Of a DNA stretch of 41,314 nucleotides, positions 1 through 10,708 are shown piece after piece. Source of the DNA: Candidatus Zhuqueibacterota bacterium. Its GTDB lineage: Bacteria > BS750m-G25. The DNA lies in contig JADHWK010000018.1 in assembly GCA_016783505.1 (NCBI GenBank), positions 1 through 41,314 on the forward strand, given 5' to 3'. The notes beneath the pieces were generated by a model. The model worked only from the letters and a program-made list of their open reading frames with translations, was not told where the DNA came from and did not search any database. The stretch's first letter is position 1; the number at the start of each line of letters is the position of its first letter. The position numbers were made by a program, and so were the translations under genes.

Positions 1-1
1 T

Positions 2-112
2 TTCCATCTCTATCTGAAAGAAATCGAGTGGAGATTCAATCACAGAGATGAAAACTTGCTAAAAATCTTAAGAAAATACTTGAATCAGCCAGTTATCAAA
101 GAACAATTTTAG
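2..112 (+). CDS. IS1595-family (ISXO2-like) transposase, C-terminal end only
   Basis: The window opens inside a reading frame that gives 36 residues and ends at TAG 110-112. The peptide begins FHLYLKEIEWRFNHR and continues into a short Leu/Lys-rich tail. This H-x-x-L-x-E-x-x-W-R-F-N-x-R pattern is typical of the end of ISXO2-like (IS1595-family) DDE transposases, just after the catalytic core. Everything upstream is outside the window, so I cannot tell whether the element is intact. The AT-rich stretch just after the stop (about 113-137) is where the right terminal repeat would lie, but its partner is not visible. The family call rests on this short tail alone. Confidence 0.65.
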   Translation, partial: FHLYLKEIEWRFNHRDENLLKILRKYLNQPVIKEQF

Positions 113-174
113 TGCAACTTTAGTGGTCAATTACCAAATATAAAAAGCTAAGGGAAAAGAAGCGGAAGGAAACG

Positions 175-363
175 TTGGATGCCTTCACCATCTTTACCTA
201 TGCCGCTGGGGTAACAGCCGGGTTCTGGGGGCTGAACATGCTGGAATCGTTAATCTTTCCACCAAAACGCTTGGAGAGGAGGACAGAACCCGTCCCGGCT
301 GTGTCCTGGAATCTTCAAATTTGCCCTGAATCTGCTGGAATTAGTCTTTCTTTTAATTTATGA
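175..363 (+). CDS. possible 62-aa membrane protein, doubtful
   Basis: This small frame starts at TTG with a purine-rich GGAAGGA a few bases upstream and overlaps the first bases before the lipoprotein gene. Residues 4-29 are hydrophobic enough for one membrane segment; the rest is unremarkable. I recognise no family. A TTG start, short length and a position beside an IS end make a chance frame or a decayed gene likely. Confidence 0.2.
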   Translation: MDAFTIFTYAAGVTAGFWGLNMLESLIFPPKRLERRTEPVPAVSWNLQICPESAGISLSFNL

Positions 364-377
364 TTAAAGGTGCCATC

Positions 378-1214
378 ATGAAAAACCCAATCAAATTATT
401 TGTCTCGTTCCTGGTGAGTGGTTTTTTGGCCTTACTGCTCATTACTTGTGAGTTGAGTCCTCCCTCGGCTGGCTCTGAGGAGGAGAACCCTTATGATTCC
501 ACCAGTGCCGATTATGTCCCCCCGGAAACGTATCTCTTAACGGCTTCTCCTGCCGAAGGGGAAATCATTCATACCTCTTTTGTAACGTTCAACTGGGCCG
601 GTAATGAGCATGTCAACCAATTCTCCTATTGGTTTGATATTGGTCCCTGGTCGGTTTGGATCTCGGAGACAAGCGCCGCCTTTTATTATTTGGATGAGCG
701 CAGCTATGTTTTCAAGGTTAAAGGGCGTTATCCCAGCGGGGCAAAGGATCCTACCCCGGCCCAGGTTACCTTTATTGTCAATGCGGTGGCCGGTCCGGCA
801 TTAATGATCAAACCCAGGAAGAAAATCGCCTCCTTCGGAACTGATTTTATGGTAGAAATTGTTGCTGAAGAAGTGACTGACCTTCTGGGTGCCCATGTCG
901 TACTATCCTTCAACAAGGATCAATTGCAGGTTCAGCAGGTAGAGGCGGGTGAGTTCTGGGAGACAAACGGGGCCCAGGTAATGCTGTTCAAGGATGTGTA
1001 TAATGACCTAGGGTTGTTGGATTTGAACGCCGCCATCTCTTTGGGGGATCATGTGGGGGTTGATGGAACCGGGGTGATCTTTCGGATTATGTTCCGTTCC
1101 TATCAGGTGGGGAGTAGTGACCTGTTGTTCACCCAGGACTGTAGATTCAGAGATCATGAACTTCGGGAAATTCCTATCTATGATATGGTGAATGGGTTGG
1201 TTGAGATAAAGTAG
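378..1214 (+). CDS. lipoprotein with cohesin-like domain
   Basis: A 278-aa exported protein. I chose the ATG at 378 because AAAGGTG lies about 7 nt upstream and because it puts a signal peptide at the N-terminus; an in-frame ATG at 360 is also possible. The leader ends in L-I-T-C with Cys24, a somewhat unusual lipobox, so the mature protein is probably lipid-anchored. Residues about 45-130 look like a beta-sandwich (Ig/FnIII type). Residues about 145-270 (TDFMVEIVAEEVTDLLGAHV, then GTGVIFRIMF) follow the pattern of cohesin-like domains. The large T9SS protein just downstream also ends with a cohesin-like and a dockerin-like stretch, so the two may belong to one surface assembly; that link is inference. 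Confidence 0.7.
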   Translation: MKNPIKLFVSFLVSGFLALLLITCELSPPSAGSEEENPYDSTSADYVPPETYLLTASPAEGEIIHTSFVTFNWAGNEHVNQFSYWFDIGPWSVWISETSAAFYYLDERSYVFKVKGRYPSGAKDPTPAQVTFIVNAVAGPALMIKPRKKIASFGTDFMVEIVAEEVTDLLGAHVVLSFNKDQLQVQQVEAGEFWETNGAQVMLFKDVYNDLGLLDLNAAISLGDHVGVDGTGVIFRIMFRSYQVGSSDLLFTQDCRFRDHELREIPIYDMVNGLVEIK

Positions 1215-1365
1215 GTTTTTAGTTTATAGGATTAGCTCTACGATTCATAGCGATGTTTTTCTCGGAGTTAATCCGTCAGGATTTTACCTGCCCGACAGCA
1301 GCCGGGTAAAAGGCTAATGCCTTAAGTCCCTAAAATGCATCAATCTTAGAAGATATGAGGGCGTC

Positions 1366-4300
1366 ATGTTAAGACAATTATTAACAAAAAGTTCTGTGCT
1401 TTGCGCAGCGGTGGTCATTGCAATCGTCCAAATCGCTTATGCACAGCCACCCGACACCCTGTGGACAAAGACCTTCGGGGGAAGTGATGATGATTGGGGC
1501 TACTCTGTCCAGCAGACTTCTGATGGGGGATACATCATAACTGGGTATACCTATTCCTACGGTTCGGGTGATGCTGATGTATGGTTCATCAAGACGGATG
1601 CCTCGGGTGATACGGTCTGGACAAAGACCTTCGGTGGAAGTGGTGTTGATAAAGGCCGCTCTGTCCAGCAGACCTCAGATGGGGGATATATCATAATGGG
1701 ATATACCACATCCTACGGTGCAGGTAATTCTGATGTCTGGCTAATCAAGACGGATGCTGGTGGTGATACAATCTGGACAAAGACCTTCGGGGGAGGTGAT
1801 AATGATTTGGGTCTCTATGTTCAGCAGACCTCTGATGGGGGATATATCATAACGGGCTTTACTTGGTCTTACGGTGCAGGTGATTCTGATGTATGGCTCA
1901 TCAAAACAGATACATCCGGTGATACAGTATGGACAAAGACCTTCGGGGGAAGCGGTGTTGATAAGAGCTGGTATGTTCAGCAAACCTCAGATGGGGGATA
2001 TATCATAACTGGATGGACCGATTCCTACGGCGCAGGTTCTGAGGATGTCTGGCTAATCAAGACGGATGCCTCGGGTGATACGGTCTGGACAAAGACCTTT
2101 GGTGGAAGTGATGATGATGGAGGCGTCTCTGTTCAGCAGACCTCTGATGTGGGATATATCATAACTGGATATACCAGATCCTACGGTGCAGGTGATTATG
2201 ATGTCTGGCTAATCAAGACGGATTCATGGGGTGATACAATCTGGACAAAGACCTTCGGTGGAAGCGATTGGGATTGTGGCCACTCTGTCCAGCAGATCTC
2301 TGATGGGGGATATATAATTAGTGGAAAATACGGGACAGGTTCTTGGGATGTCTGGCTAATCAAGACGGATTCATGGGGTGATACAATCTGGACAAAAACC
2401 TTCGGTGGAAGCGGTATGGGCCTCTCTGTCCAGCAAACCTCTGATGTGGGATATATCATAACTGGATGGACCGATTTCTATGGTGCAGGTGATGATGATG
2501 TCTGGCTGATCCGGGTTGCTCCTGAATCTGAATATCTGGGCCCCGTCTGGCATGTCTCCACCACTGGATCGGATGAAACAGGGGATGGCTCTGAGGAAAA
2601 TCCTTTTGCCACCATTCAGCACGGGATTGATGTAGCAAATGATGGAGACGAAATATTGGTTTACGATGGAACGTATAGCGAAAATATTCAAATATATAAG
2701 CCTATATCTTTAAAAAGCGTTACTGGACCATCCAACACTATTATTTCAGCCTCAATGAATGATATTGCTGTTATAACCATCGTAAGTGTTAGTGATTCAG
2801 TGGAAATTTCCGGGTTTACAGTTAGGGATGGATATCGATCTGTTGAAGGTGGTTCAGGGATGGATATTGGCGAATCAAAAGTTCTAATTGATAATTCCAT
2901 ATTTATAAACAATTATGCAGAATCCACTAATGCATGGGGCGGTACAATCTGTATATGGAGTACAACAACGGACGTTAAGATATCGAACACTATGATACTT
3001 CAGAACTCGGCATATAATGCTGGTGGGGCTGGAATACGTCTGGGAGATAATTCAATACCAGTAATAATTGAACTGGTGGTAATTGCTGATAATCAAGGTA
3101 TGGCAATTCATGTAGATGATGGTTTGATTAATATTATTAACGCAACAATTGTAGACAATATTGGGGGATTATATTTAGGCGGATCTATTGGTGAAATAAT
3201 CAACTCAATTTTCTATAACAATTCTTATCAACCTAATAGTTTTGAGATTGAGTTAGATAATTCCACTACATCTATAATCTATTCAGATATCGAAGGGGGT
3301 TACATTGGTGAAGGAAACATTGACACCAACCCACTCTTTGTAGATGCTGGGAATGACGATTACCATCTCCGGTGGGGATCCCCTTGCATCGATGCTGGTG
3401 ATCCTGATTTAGATGATGATGGCATTACATGGGAAAATGACCCTGATGATCAAGACCCCGATGGGACAAGGATGGATATGGGAGCATATTATTATGACCA
3501 GTCTATAATAGGTGAATTATTCATTCGCATCACCGAAGGCGATATTGTCAATGATGGAGGAGCATCTGAGGGCTGTAGTTGGGGTGACTATGATAATGAT
3601 GGTGATTTGGATTTCTTTGTTACAAACAGGCATGATCAAGACAACTTTTTTTATCAAAATAATGGCGATAGTACTTTTAGGAAAATTACCTCAGATGTAA
3701 TTACTACCGATGGTGGTAATTCTTTTAGCAGTAGTTGGGCAGACTATGACAATGATGGCGATTTGGATTTGTTTGTCGCTAATGGTAATAATCAGAATAA
3801 CTTTTTATATGCTAACACTGGCGCTGCCACCTTTGTCAAAATTACTACAGGTGATATCGTCAATGATGGAGGTGATTGTATGGGTTGTAGTTGGGGCGAT
3901 TATGATAATGATGGTGCTTTAGATTTGTTTGTCGCTAACGACAATAATCAAAACAACTTTTTATATGTCAACAATGGCGATGGCACATTTGCCAAAATCA
4001 CCACTGGTGATATTGTGAATGATGGGGGTAACTCTCATGCTCCTAGTTGGGCTGATTACGACAATGATGGTGATTTGGATTTATTTGTCGCTAATGGTAA
4101 TAATCAAAACAACTTTTTATATTCCAACCATGGTGACGGCACATTTTCTAAAATAACTATCAGCGATATTGTGAACGATGGATGTTATTCTCACAACAGT
4201 AGTTGGGGCGACTATGACAATGATGGTGATTTGGATTTATTTGTCGCTAATGGTAATAATCAAAACAACTTTTTATATTCCAATAATGGAGATGGCAACT

Positions 4301-7056
4301 TTATCAAAATTACCACAGGTGATATTGTCAACGATGGAGGTTATTCAGGGGGGAGTAGTTGGGGCGATTATGATAATGATGGTGATTTGGATTTATTTGT
4401 CGCTAATGGTGGTCAAAGCAACTTTTTATATTCTAATAATGGTGATGGCACATTTACTAAAATCATTACTGGTAATGTCGTTAATAGTGGAGGTCTTTCT
4501 AATAGTTGTAGTTGGTGCGATTATGACAATGATGGTGACTTAGATTTGTTTGTGGCAAATGAAGAAGATGAGGATAACTTTTTGTATCAGAACAATGGGA
4601 ATGATAATAATTGGATCAATATTCAATGTGTTGGTGTAGCTTCAAATACCTCGGCTATTGGTGCAAAAGTCAGAGTTAAAGCCACAATCAATGGAAACTC
4701 TGTGTGGCAGATGCGGGAAATTTCAGGTCAAACGGGTTATGCCAACCAAAACAGTTTAAATGACGAATTTGGTTTGGGAAATGCTACGATTATTGATTCC
4801 ATCAAGATTGAATGGCCTTCTGGTATTGTGCAAATTTTGAATAATGTGGCAATAAATCAGTTTTTGATAGTAACGGAACCACCCTATGCTCCACCTGGCG
4901 TGGAGGTGTTTGACGTCACCACCGAACAGCACGGGGACGTGCCCATCTCCTTTACCCTGACCAATTCCCCGGCCGATTCGGTAACTTTTGAATTCTTCTA
5001 TTCGGTTGCTGCCGATTCCCCCTGGGTGGAAGCGACGGTATATCTGGAAGGGATCAATGCTTCCAACCCAGGCCAACAGGTTTTCGACCCTGTAATGGCA
5101 AAAGTCCGTACGAGGAACACTAACTTATCCAATCGGACTAAGTGTGTCTTGAATGAAGTCCAGAAAAACCGATCCGATGGGATGGATGTGAAGAGGCTTT
5201 CCTCTTCGAAACTTAATAGAATCGGATTTACCCCAATTCTGGGGGGTAAGGCTGGAGAGAACGGGTTTAAGGATTCCAGGACCGGCAAATTGAGACCGAC
5301 CTCAATAGCCACTGAGGATACACTGATCGTCATCTGGTATTCGGCATTAGATTTGCCGGGAAGTGATTGGGGCACGGTTAGTTTTAAAATCCGGATTACC
5401 GATCCTTTTTATACCATAGAGGATTCCACTGGCCCCTTCAGGGTGGACAATCATCACGGTACGGTATCCATAGATTCCCTGGCCCAGCAGCAACGCCGGG
5501 ACGTGGTGATCCATTACACCTTATTTGATCCCGCCGGGGATGGTTTGGGCATCCGCTGTCAGTTTTTTAATACCTTCTTAAGTCAATGGCAAAACATGAC
5601 CCTGACGGGGGATACGTCCAATATCGGTCCATCAAATTATCGGGGATCCGTTACCTGGAACTCCATGACTGATTTGCCCGATCAACTGATGGTGGGGACC
5701 TATATTCGGATTATCCCTTACGACAACTGGCAATCGGGGGTGATAGATAACAGTAATTGGATCACCGTTGACAATCGCCCCTGTCCTATGATTACCTCCG
5801 TATTCCCTGATAGTGGTTCGTTGATCTTCTTCAACGATAGCTTTTCCTTTACTTTTGACCAAAATATGGATGCCTCTACCTTTGAGCATAACATCACAGT
5901 TATCGGTTCCATCACCGGTCCCCACACCGGGGCGGTTCAGTATGATGATAGCACCAAAACAGTGACCTTTATATCAGATAGTCTGTTTGCCTCTGGTGAA
6001 ATAATTGATATAACGTTATCGGATAATCTGAGGGGTGAGAACGGAATGCCGTTTGATGGGAATGGAAATGGGGATCCCGATGGTACACCCAATGATGATT
6101 ACACCTGGAATTATTCGGTGGGATTGTTGGGGGATTATGATCTGAACGGTATGATTGACTTCGAGACAGACTTTACAGACTCTTTCCGGTTGGCATGGAA
6201 CCATCAAGATTTGAGCAGGGAGATTGGGCCGGTAACCGGAGAGATCCCCCATCTCATCCCCCGGTTAGATGGCCGGATTGATTTTGAGGATCTGATGGTT
6301 TTTGCAGCGATGTGGAACTGGTCGGACCTCAACTCAGCAGGGGCTGCTTTGAAAATGGCTGGAAAAACACTCATAACTAATATTGGGAGTGCTGTCCTTG
6401 AACAACAAACGGTGGCCGATGAGACGCTTGTATTTGAGTTGCATGTTAAGGATGCTTCGGAGTTTGTTGCTGCGAAGATAGTCCTGCATTATGATCCAAT
6501 GATTTTGAAATACGTGGGATCGGAGAAAGGGGATTTTCTGGAAACGGATGATGGTGCAGTGGCCTTCTTTGATCGAGTTGATTCAGAGGAAGGGGAAATT
6601 GTAATTGTAACCTGTCGTTTAAGCCAAAGCAGTCCTTTTGTTAATGGGAATGGGAAGATAGCGACCCTTACCTTCAAACGGTTAGAAGAGGGTAAATCTA
6701 CCCTGACTATGGAATACCTGTTAAAGAACGATAGCAATCAACCACAATATGATAGTCAGGAATTGAGGGTTGATACTTCACCCCAGGTACCAAAAGATTA
6801 TGTTCTCTACCAAAACTACCCCAATCCATTCAACCCGATAACCACCATTAAATACGGGCTTCCAAAGAGTTCAAAGGTAACCATGAAGGTATTCAATATC
6901 ATCGGGCGGGAAGTGGCCACCTTGGTTAATGAGAATCAACTTGCCGGTTACCATCAGACATCCTGGGATCCATCTGGTTATTCATCCGGAATCTATTTTT
7001 ATCAAATTCAAGCAGGGGAGTTTCAGAAGATCCGGAAGATGATTTTGTTAAAGTGA
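1366..7056 (+). CDS. giant multidomain T9SS-secreted protein (tandem repeats, beta-helix, VCBS/ASPIC, cohesin, sorting domain)
   Basis: A 1896-aa secreted protein. Residues 1-26 are a signal peptide ending AYA. Residues about 30-385 hold seven repeats of about 52 aa, each with WTKTFGG...[14 protein letters not shown] and DVWLIKTD. Residues about 394-710 begin [10 protein letters not shown]...NPFATIQ, the start of a right-handed beta-helix (DUF1565-like). Residues about 720-1080 are VCBS/FG-GAP-type repeats with the Ca-binding pattern [11 protein letters not shown]. Residues about 1082-1170 match the ASPIC/UnbV module. Ig-like material follows, with a Big_5-like segment at about 1470-1583, a dockerin-like stretch at about 1588-1655 and a cohesin-like domain at about 1686-1770. 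Residues about 1811-1896 are a type A T9SS sorting domain. It probably acts at the cell surface or outside the cell in adhesion or polymer binding; no catalytic domain is visible. Confidence 0.85.
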   Translation: MLRQLLTKSSVLCAAVVIAIVQIAYAQPPDTLWTKTFGGSDDDWGYSVQQTSDGGYIITGYTYSYGSGDADVWFIKTDASGDTVWTKTFGGSGVDKGRSVQQTSDGGYIIMGYTTSYGAGNSDVWLIKTDAGGDTIWTKTFGGGDNDLGLYVQQTSDGGYIITGFTWSYGAGDSDVWLIKTDTSGDTVWTKTFGGSGVDKSWYVQQTSDGGYIITGWTDSYGAGSEDVWLIKTDASGDTVWTKTFGGSDDDGGVSVQQTSDVGYIITGYTRSYGAGDYDVWLIKTDSWGDTIWTKTFGGSDWDCGHSVQQISDGGYIISGKYGTGSWDVWLIKTDSWGDTIWTKTFGGSGMGLSVQQTSDVGYIITGWTDFYGAGDDDVWLIRVAPESEYLGPVWHVSTTGSDETGDGSEENPFATIQHGIDVANDGDEILVYDGTYSENIQIYKPISLKSVTGPSNTIISASMNDIAVITIVSVSDSVEISGFTVRDGYRSVEGGSGMDIGESKVLIDNSIFINNYAESTNAWGGTICIWSTTTDVKISNTMILQNSAYNAGGAGIRLGDNSIPVIIELVVIADNQGMAIHVDDGLINIINATIVDNIGGLYLGGSIGEIINSIFYNNSYQPNSFEIELDNSTTSIIYSDIEGGYIGEGNIDTNPLFVDAGNDDYHLRWGSPCIDAGDPDLDDDGITWENDPDDQDPDGTRMDMGAYYYDQSIIGELFIRITEGDIVNDGGASEGCSWGDYDNDGDLDFFVTNRHDQDNFFYQNNGDSTFRKITSDVITTDGGNSFSSSWADYDNDGDLDLFVANGNNQNNFLYANTGAATFVKITTGDIVNDGGDCMGCSWGDYDNDGALDLFVANDNNQNNFLYVNNGDGTFAKITTGDIVNDGGNSHAPSWADYDNDGDLDLFVANGNNQNNFLYSNHGDGTFSKITISDIVNDGCYSHNSSWGDYDNDGDLDLFVANGNNQNNFLYSNNGDGNFIKITTGDIVNDGGYSGGSSWGDYDNDGDLDLFVANGGQSNFLYSNNGDGTFTKIITGNVVNSGGLSNSCSWCDYDNDGDLDLFVANEEDEDNFLYQNNGNDNNWINIQCVGVASNTSAIGAKVRVKATINGNSVWQMREISGQTGYANQNSLNDEFGLGNATIIDSIKIEWPSGIVQILNNVAINQFLIVTEPPYAPPGVEVFDVTTEQHGDVPISFTLTNSPADSVTFEFFYSVAADSPWVEATVYLEGINASNPGQQVFDPVMAKVRTRNTNLSNRTKCVLNEVQKNRSDGMDVKRLSSSKLNRIGFTPILGGKAGENGFKDSRTGKLRPTSIATEDTLIVIWYSALDLPGSDWGTVSFKIRITDPFYTIEDSTGPFRVDNHHGTVSIDSLAQQQRRDVVIHYTLFDPAGDGLGIRCQFFNTFLSQWQNMTLTGDTSNIGPSNYRGSVTWNSMTDLPDQLMVGTYIRIIPYDNWQSGVIDNSNWITVDNRPCPMITSVFPDSGSLIFFNDSFSFTFDQNMDASTFEHNITVIGSITGPHTGAVQYDDSTKTVTFISDSLFASGEIIDITLSDNLRGENGMPFDGNGNGDPDGTPNDDYTWNYSVGLLGDYDLNGMIDFETDFTDSFRLAWNHQDLSREIGPVTGEIPHLIPRLDGRIDFEDLMVFAAMWNWSDLNSAGAALKMAGKTLITNIGSAVLEQQTVADETLVFELHVKDASEFVAAKIVLHYDPMILKYVGSEKGDFLETDDGAVAFFDRVDSEEGEIVIVTCRLSQSSPFVNGNGKIATLTFKRLEEGKSTLTMEYLLKNDSNQPQYDSQELRVDTSPQVPKDYVLYQNYPNPFNPITTIKYGLPKSSKVTMKVFNIIGREVATLVNENQLAGYHQTSWDPSGYSSGIYFYQIQAGEFQKIRKMILLK
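1462..2516 (+). repeat. seven tandem coding repeats, 156-nt period
   Basis: The codons for WTKTFGG recur at 1462, 1618, 1774, 1930, 2086, 2242 and 2389. The first five steps are exactly 156 nt and the last is 147 nt. The DNA is strongly conserved between copies, including synonymous sites, which suggests recent expansion or gene conversion. Such repeats are prone to slippage and to assembly collapse. Confidence 0.9.
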
Positions 7057-7620
7057 GATCCCAAATTTTCTATAAATTCTGAGAAAAGAAGGCTATATTA
7101 AGCAGGAGGCTTTGTTATTATTTGCATTTGAACTTTTTTTGCCCATTTTTAATAGAAATTTTTTCGGGTTTTAAAGGTAAGACATTCCAAACTACTCTTG
7201 TTTTTTCTTTCATTTCTCCTTATTATTTCAACTGGTATGTCCGGCACCTGCGTTAGTCGGCCGGTTGGGCCGTGGATGGATTTGTAGCCTAGCTATTAGT
7301 CATGATCGCTCATATTAATCGGTCAGTTGATAAATATCGAAGAAATGCCTGAGGAACATTGGCCGGTTTGCCAATGCTGTGGGGGCTTTAACCACCACCA
7401 GGCCAGGAGCGATTCCGGCGCTAGCATCTAAAGACAAATTAACAGAATTTTGAACGTAAAAGTAGAGTGAATATAGCTGGGGGAATCTTAAGATAAATGA
7501 GGAAATCAAAGGGGGCTATTTTCAAAAGATCACCAGGTTTTCAGCAACTGCGTTAGAAACGGTTCGGGTAATTTTGGCTTAATTCCAGGTACAGTCCAAA
7601 AGTAAGGAAGGAGTAATACA
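7057..7620. other. 564-nt intergenic stretch with hairpins
   Basis: No convincing gene lies here. The first half is AT-rich. Around 7240-7275 is a diverged copy of the second palindrome family (TTAGTCGGCCGG...). At 7357-7376 there is a 7-bp hairpin CATTGGC/GCCAATG with loop CGGTTT, followed by a G-rich then C-rich stretch (7377-7405) that could pair. A 28-codon frame from 7346 (MPEEHWPVCQ...) covers this part but has no clear ribosome site. The structured part could belong to a leader RNA for the next gene. I matched it to no known riboswitch. Confidence 0.4.
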
Positions 7621-10371
7621 ATGATTAAAAAGAAATTTTGTGTTTTGATATTGTTGGCTATTTCTGTCCGGGTCTCCTTCTCCCAGGATCCAAATGTTGG
7701 TGACCCCATGTACACTAAGTGGGGCTGGATGGACGGGAATCAAATCCGTATCCAGTTTGCCAACCACGCAGAAATTGGTCACTGGCCCGATCCCCTTTCC
7801 GGTGAATGGCCCCAGGGGTCAGGCACCGCCTACATTGACGGGGTAGCTTTCATCGTGGCCGCAGAAGCGGTTGATATTAATGGGAACACCTTCCACACAG
7901 TGGAGACCCAATACCGGGAGTGCATGGACAATATGGAGATCATGCCCTGGGGTTTTTATCCCTTACCTGGGTATTGTAATCCCCAGGGGACAGCCCCGGC
8001 CTTAAGCGATGACCCGGACACCTGGCCGGTTCATTGGCCCGGTCAGCCGGATAGTTTGGACGGGCACTGGAATGGGTATTTCGGTATGGATAATTTTTAT
8101 CCGGATTTGGAATCCTATTTCGTAATGGATGATGACAAAGATCTGGAATTTGATTTTTACCCGGATTCCACTGATAGTTCACGAAGGGGACTGGGTATAG
8201 AAGTATCTGTTAGGGGTTTTCAATGGGATCATGTGCTGACCGAAGATATTCTATTCTGGCAGTATGATATTATTAATGAAGGAACGACAGATTATGACCA
8301 AGTATATGTGGGATTTTATTTTGATGCGGGGGTTGGGAATGATGAGGGGTCGGATGACTGTGGGTTCTACGACGAATTATTGGATTTAGCCTATGCTTGG
8401 GATTACGATAATATCGGGGGACATCCACCCAACACCTGGAGTCCAGTTGCTTATACGGGGTTTTCCTTGTTGGATACCCCGGATCATTTAGGTTTAACAG
8501 GATTTCAATGTTTTGCTGTACATCACCCTGACCTTGATGAGGATGAATTGGTCTGGGAAGCCTTTTCAGGGCCTCCTGCTGTAGACTCAATTTTATACGT
8601 GAATCTTGGCATGCTTGCTTCATCAGGGCCTTTCTCGTTGAGCGCTGGAGAAACGAAGCAAGTTACTATGGCCTTACTATTTGGTTGGGACTTGGACGAT
8701 CTCAAGCGCAATGCCTCCTTTGCCCGCTCCTTCTATAATGGGGGATTTAGTTTTGATACCCATGATGTTTCAATCACGTCCCCAATAGGCGGAGAGACCC
8801 TGAGTGGAAGCGTAGATATTAACTGGTCTGCCAGCGGAACCGGAGATCCTCTAGAAGTAGATATCTACTACAGTTTTGATGATGGCAATACATGGACATT
8901 GTTGGCCGAAAACACACTAAATGACGGTGTATTTACTTGGGATACTACAACTCTGGTGGATGGTATCTTTTACCGTCTTATGGTGTTAGCGACTAACGAG
9001 CAAGGTGTTGGGATGAGCATTTCCGATACATCATTTACCATCAACAACCCTGTTGCCGCAGCCCCGCAGGTGATCTTACAATCTCCTGTGGGCGGAGAAG
9101 AATTAATTGGAAGCCATAGTATCACTTGGAGGGCTGGTGACGCCGATGGAGATATGGTGAGCGTAGATGTATTGAGTAGCACAGACGGAGGTGAAACCTT
9201 TAACTTAATTTCTTCTGGAGAGGATAATGACGGCCAATTCGAATGGGACACAAATCTTTTCCCCAATGGAAGCAATTACAAAATTAAACTCGTGGTCAGC
9301 GACGGAGCCCTCATGGGAGAAGATGAATCCGATGACATATTTCAAGTAAACAATCCTCGGTCATCTTTATCTGATTTTTATCCCGATACTCTTGGTGTTG
9401 TCCACGTCGCAGGTCCCGGGACCGGTTCAGTGCAAGTAAACATTGTTTTTCCATCGGCTTTAACATATCACATTTATGAAATTTCTTTCGATGATACCAG
9501 TGGAGACCAAACAACTTATGATGTTTTAGACCTCACCATAGGAGAGTTTGTGATATTAGATGCCGAAGAACTGACCTCCGAGGTGGAGGGTCCTCTTTTC
9601 GATGGCATAAGGCTACTTATTGACAACGATGAAGGGGTAGATCTGATTGACTCCCTTACGGGATGGATGCCCGGCAGCAGCAGCAATTTTGAGGGTGAGG
9701 TGGTGCTTTCTGCTGGGGCACTGCCCTATCCGGCCGATTATGAAATTGAGTTTTTTGATCAGATTGTAGGTACCGATTCGAGTTCGACGCCCAAGGATGT
9801 GAATTTTGAGGTAAGGAATATTACCGAGGATCGGTGGGCTAATTTCAGGTTTACCGACCTTAACGGGGACGGTTTTTGGTCATCCAATGAGCGGATTACC
9901 ATTCGGGAGAGATTTGATGGTGTGGAGTATCGGACATGGAAGGTGATCTTGACGGATACTACGACGGGGACGGGCGAGGGGATCGCCCCCGGGGAAGGTG
10001 ATGTCTTCTTAATTCGAACGACAAAACCCTTTAGATCGGGGGATGTCTTTAGATTTCCGGAGGTGATTACTGCAATTGCTTTTTGGCCATACGAAACTAA
10101 TTCGCCTTATAATTACTCTTTGTTGCAGAATTACCCCAATCCTTTCAATTATACAACCACCATCAAATACGGGCTTCCCCAAGAGTTAAAGATAACCCTG
10201 AAGGTATTTAACATTCTGGGGCGGGAAGTAGCCATCTTGGTTGATGAACATCAAGGTGCCGGTTACCACCGAATAAACTGGGATGCATCCAGTTATTCCT
10301 CCGGAATCTATTTTTATCAAATTCAAGCGGGTGAGTTTCAAAAGATCCGGAAGATGATCCTTCTGAAATAA
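7621..10371 (+). CDS. large T9SS-secreted protein with two Ig-like domains
   Basis: A 916-aa secreted protein with a strong ribosome site (AAGGAAGGAG, 7 nt before the ATG) and a signal peptide ending VSFSQ. Residues about 25-375 are an aromatic-rich region that I do not recognise; fragments such as WQYDIINEGTTDYDQVYVGF resemble N-terminal regions of other secreted FCB proteins. Residues about 381-478 and 483-578 are two related Ig-like domains, each starting S-P-x-G-G-E-x-L. Residues about 580-830 are unassigned. Residues about 832-916 are a type A T9SS sorting domain ([10 protein letters not shown]...[20 protein letters not shown]). The last residues and much of the codon sequence are nearly the same as in the 1896-aa protein upstream. 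It is likely exported through T9SS to the cell surface; its function is unknown. Confidence 0.85.
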   Translation: MIKKKFCVLILLAISVRVSFSQDPNVGDPMYTKWGWMDGNQIRIQFANHAEIGHWPDPLSGEWPQGSGTAYIDGVAFIVAAEAVDINGNTFHTVETQYRECMDNMEIMPWGFYPLPGYCNPQGTAPALSDDPDTWPVHWPGQPDSLDGHWNGYFGMDNFYPDLESYFVMDDDKDLEFDFYPDSTDSSRRGLGIEVSVRGFQWDHVLTEDILFWQYDIINEGTTDYDQVYVGFYFDAGVGNDEGSDDCGFYDELLDLAYAWDYDNIGGHPPNTWSPVAYTGFSLLDTPDHLGLTGFQCFAVHHPDLDEDELVWEAFSGPPAVDSILYVNLGMLASSGPFSLSAGETKQVTMALLFGWDLDDLKRNASFARSFYNGGFSFDTHDVSITSPIGGETLSGSVDINWSASGTGDPLEVDIYYSFDDGNTWTLLAENTLNDGVFTWDTTTLVDGIFYRLMVLATNEQGVGMSISDTSFTINNPVAAAPQVILQSPVGGEELIGSHSITWRAGDADGDMVSVDVLSSTDGGETFNLISSGEDNDGQFEWDTNLFPNGSNYKIKLVVSDGALMGEDESDDIFQVNNPRSSLSDFYPDTLGVVHVAGPGTGSVQVNIVFPSALTYHIYEISFDDTSGDQTTYDVLDLTIGEFVILDAEELTSEVEGPLFDGIRLLIDNDEGVDLIDSLTGWMPGSSSNFEGEVVLSAGALPYPADYEIEFFDQIVGTDSSSTPKDVNFEVRNITEDRWANFRFTDLNGDGFWSSNERITIRERFDGVEYRTWKVILTDTTTGTGEGIAPGEGDVFLIRTTKPFRSGDVFRFPEVITAIAFWPYETNSPYNYSLLQNYPNPFNYTTTIKYGLPQELKITLKVFNILGREVAILVDEHQGAGYHRINWDASSYSSGIYFYQIQAGEFQKIRKMILLK

Positions 10372-10391
10372 GGTCAAATGACCAAAACAAA

Positions 10392-10482
10392 TGTAGCCGC
10401 ACCCCGAGGATTCGGGGTGCGTAGTTATCCGACCACCCGCAGACATGTTAGTCGGGCACCTGACCGAAAGCCTGCGGCTACA
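10392..10482. repeat. 91-bp palindromic intergenic element
   Basis: The ends are a perfect 10-bp inverted repeat, TGTAGCCGCA at 10392-10401 and TGCGGCTACA at 10473-10482. Inside are a strong hairpin (GCACCCCGA...TCGGGGTGC) and the GTCGGGCACCTGACCGA palindrome seen elsewhere in the window. It looks like a small non-autonomous or REP-like element lying between the T9SS gene and its terminator. Confidence 0.7.
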
Positions 10483-10492
10483 ATCGAGAAAT

Positions 10493-10521
10493 AGCTCCAT
10501 TTAAACAATGGGGCTTTTTTT
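10493..10521 (+). terminator. rho-independent terminator after the 916-aa gene
   Basis: AGCTCCAT pairs with ATGGGGCT across the 7-nt loop TTAAACA and is followed by a run of T. Confidence 0.75.
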
Positions 10522-10601
10522 ATTTAAGATTGTCACCAAATTGTAAGCCAAAGCTCTTGGCGGATGTTGCCATCCACCAGAAATTCGATACCAACAAATC
10601 T

Positions 10602-10650
10602 GTCCCGTCCCGAAGCCTCGGGATTCGGGACAACATCCTCGACGAGCATA
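10602..10650. repeat. CCCGAAGC-type palindrome plus shared 21-mer
   Basis: GTCCCG, then CCCGAAGCCTCGGG, then ATTCGGGAC form a nested palindrome at 10602-10631. The next 21 nt (10629-10649) recur exactly at 17007-17027 in another intergenic gap. Confidence 0.65.
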
Positions 10651-10672
10651 AGACTGTAGGCAAATTTTAAAC

Positions 10673-10701
10673 TTGACTTTAAGACCTAATGTCATTATAT
10701 T
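10673..10701 (+). promoter_or_regulatory. uvrB promoter, apparently leaderless
   Basis: TTGACT at 10673-10678, a 17-nt spacer, then TATATT at 10696-10701. Transcription would be expected to start at about 10708, one base before the uvrB ATG, and no ribosome site is seen upstream. Confidence 0.7.
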
Positions 10702-10708
10702 TTCATAA

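Noticed and set aside
1462-2516. Regularly spaced repeats suggesting a CRISPR array
   Set aside because: The 156-nt period is continuous coding repeats of a surface protein, with no spacers.
7340-7430. Riboswitch before the 916-aa gene
   Set aside because: Hairpins are present, but I could not match the conserved core of any known riboswitch class.
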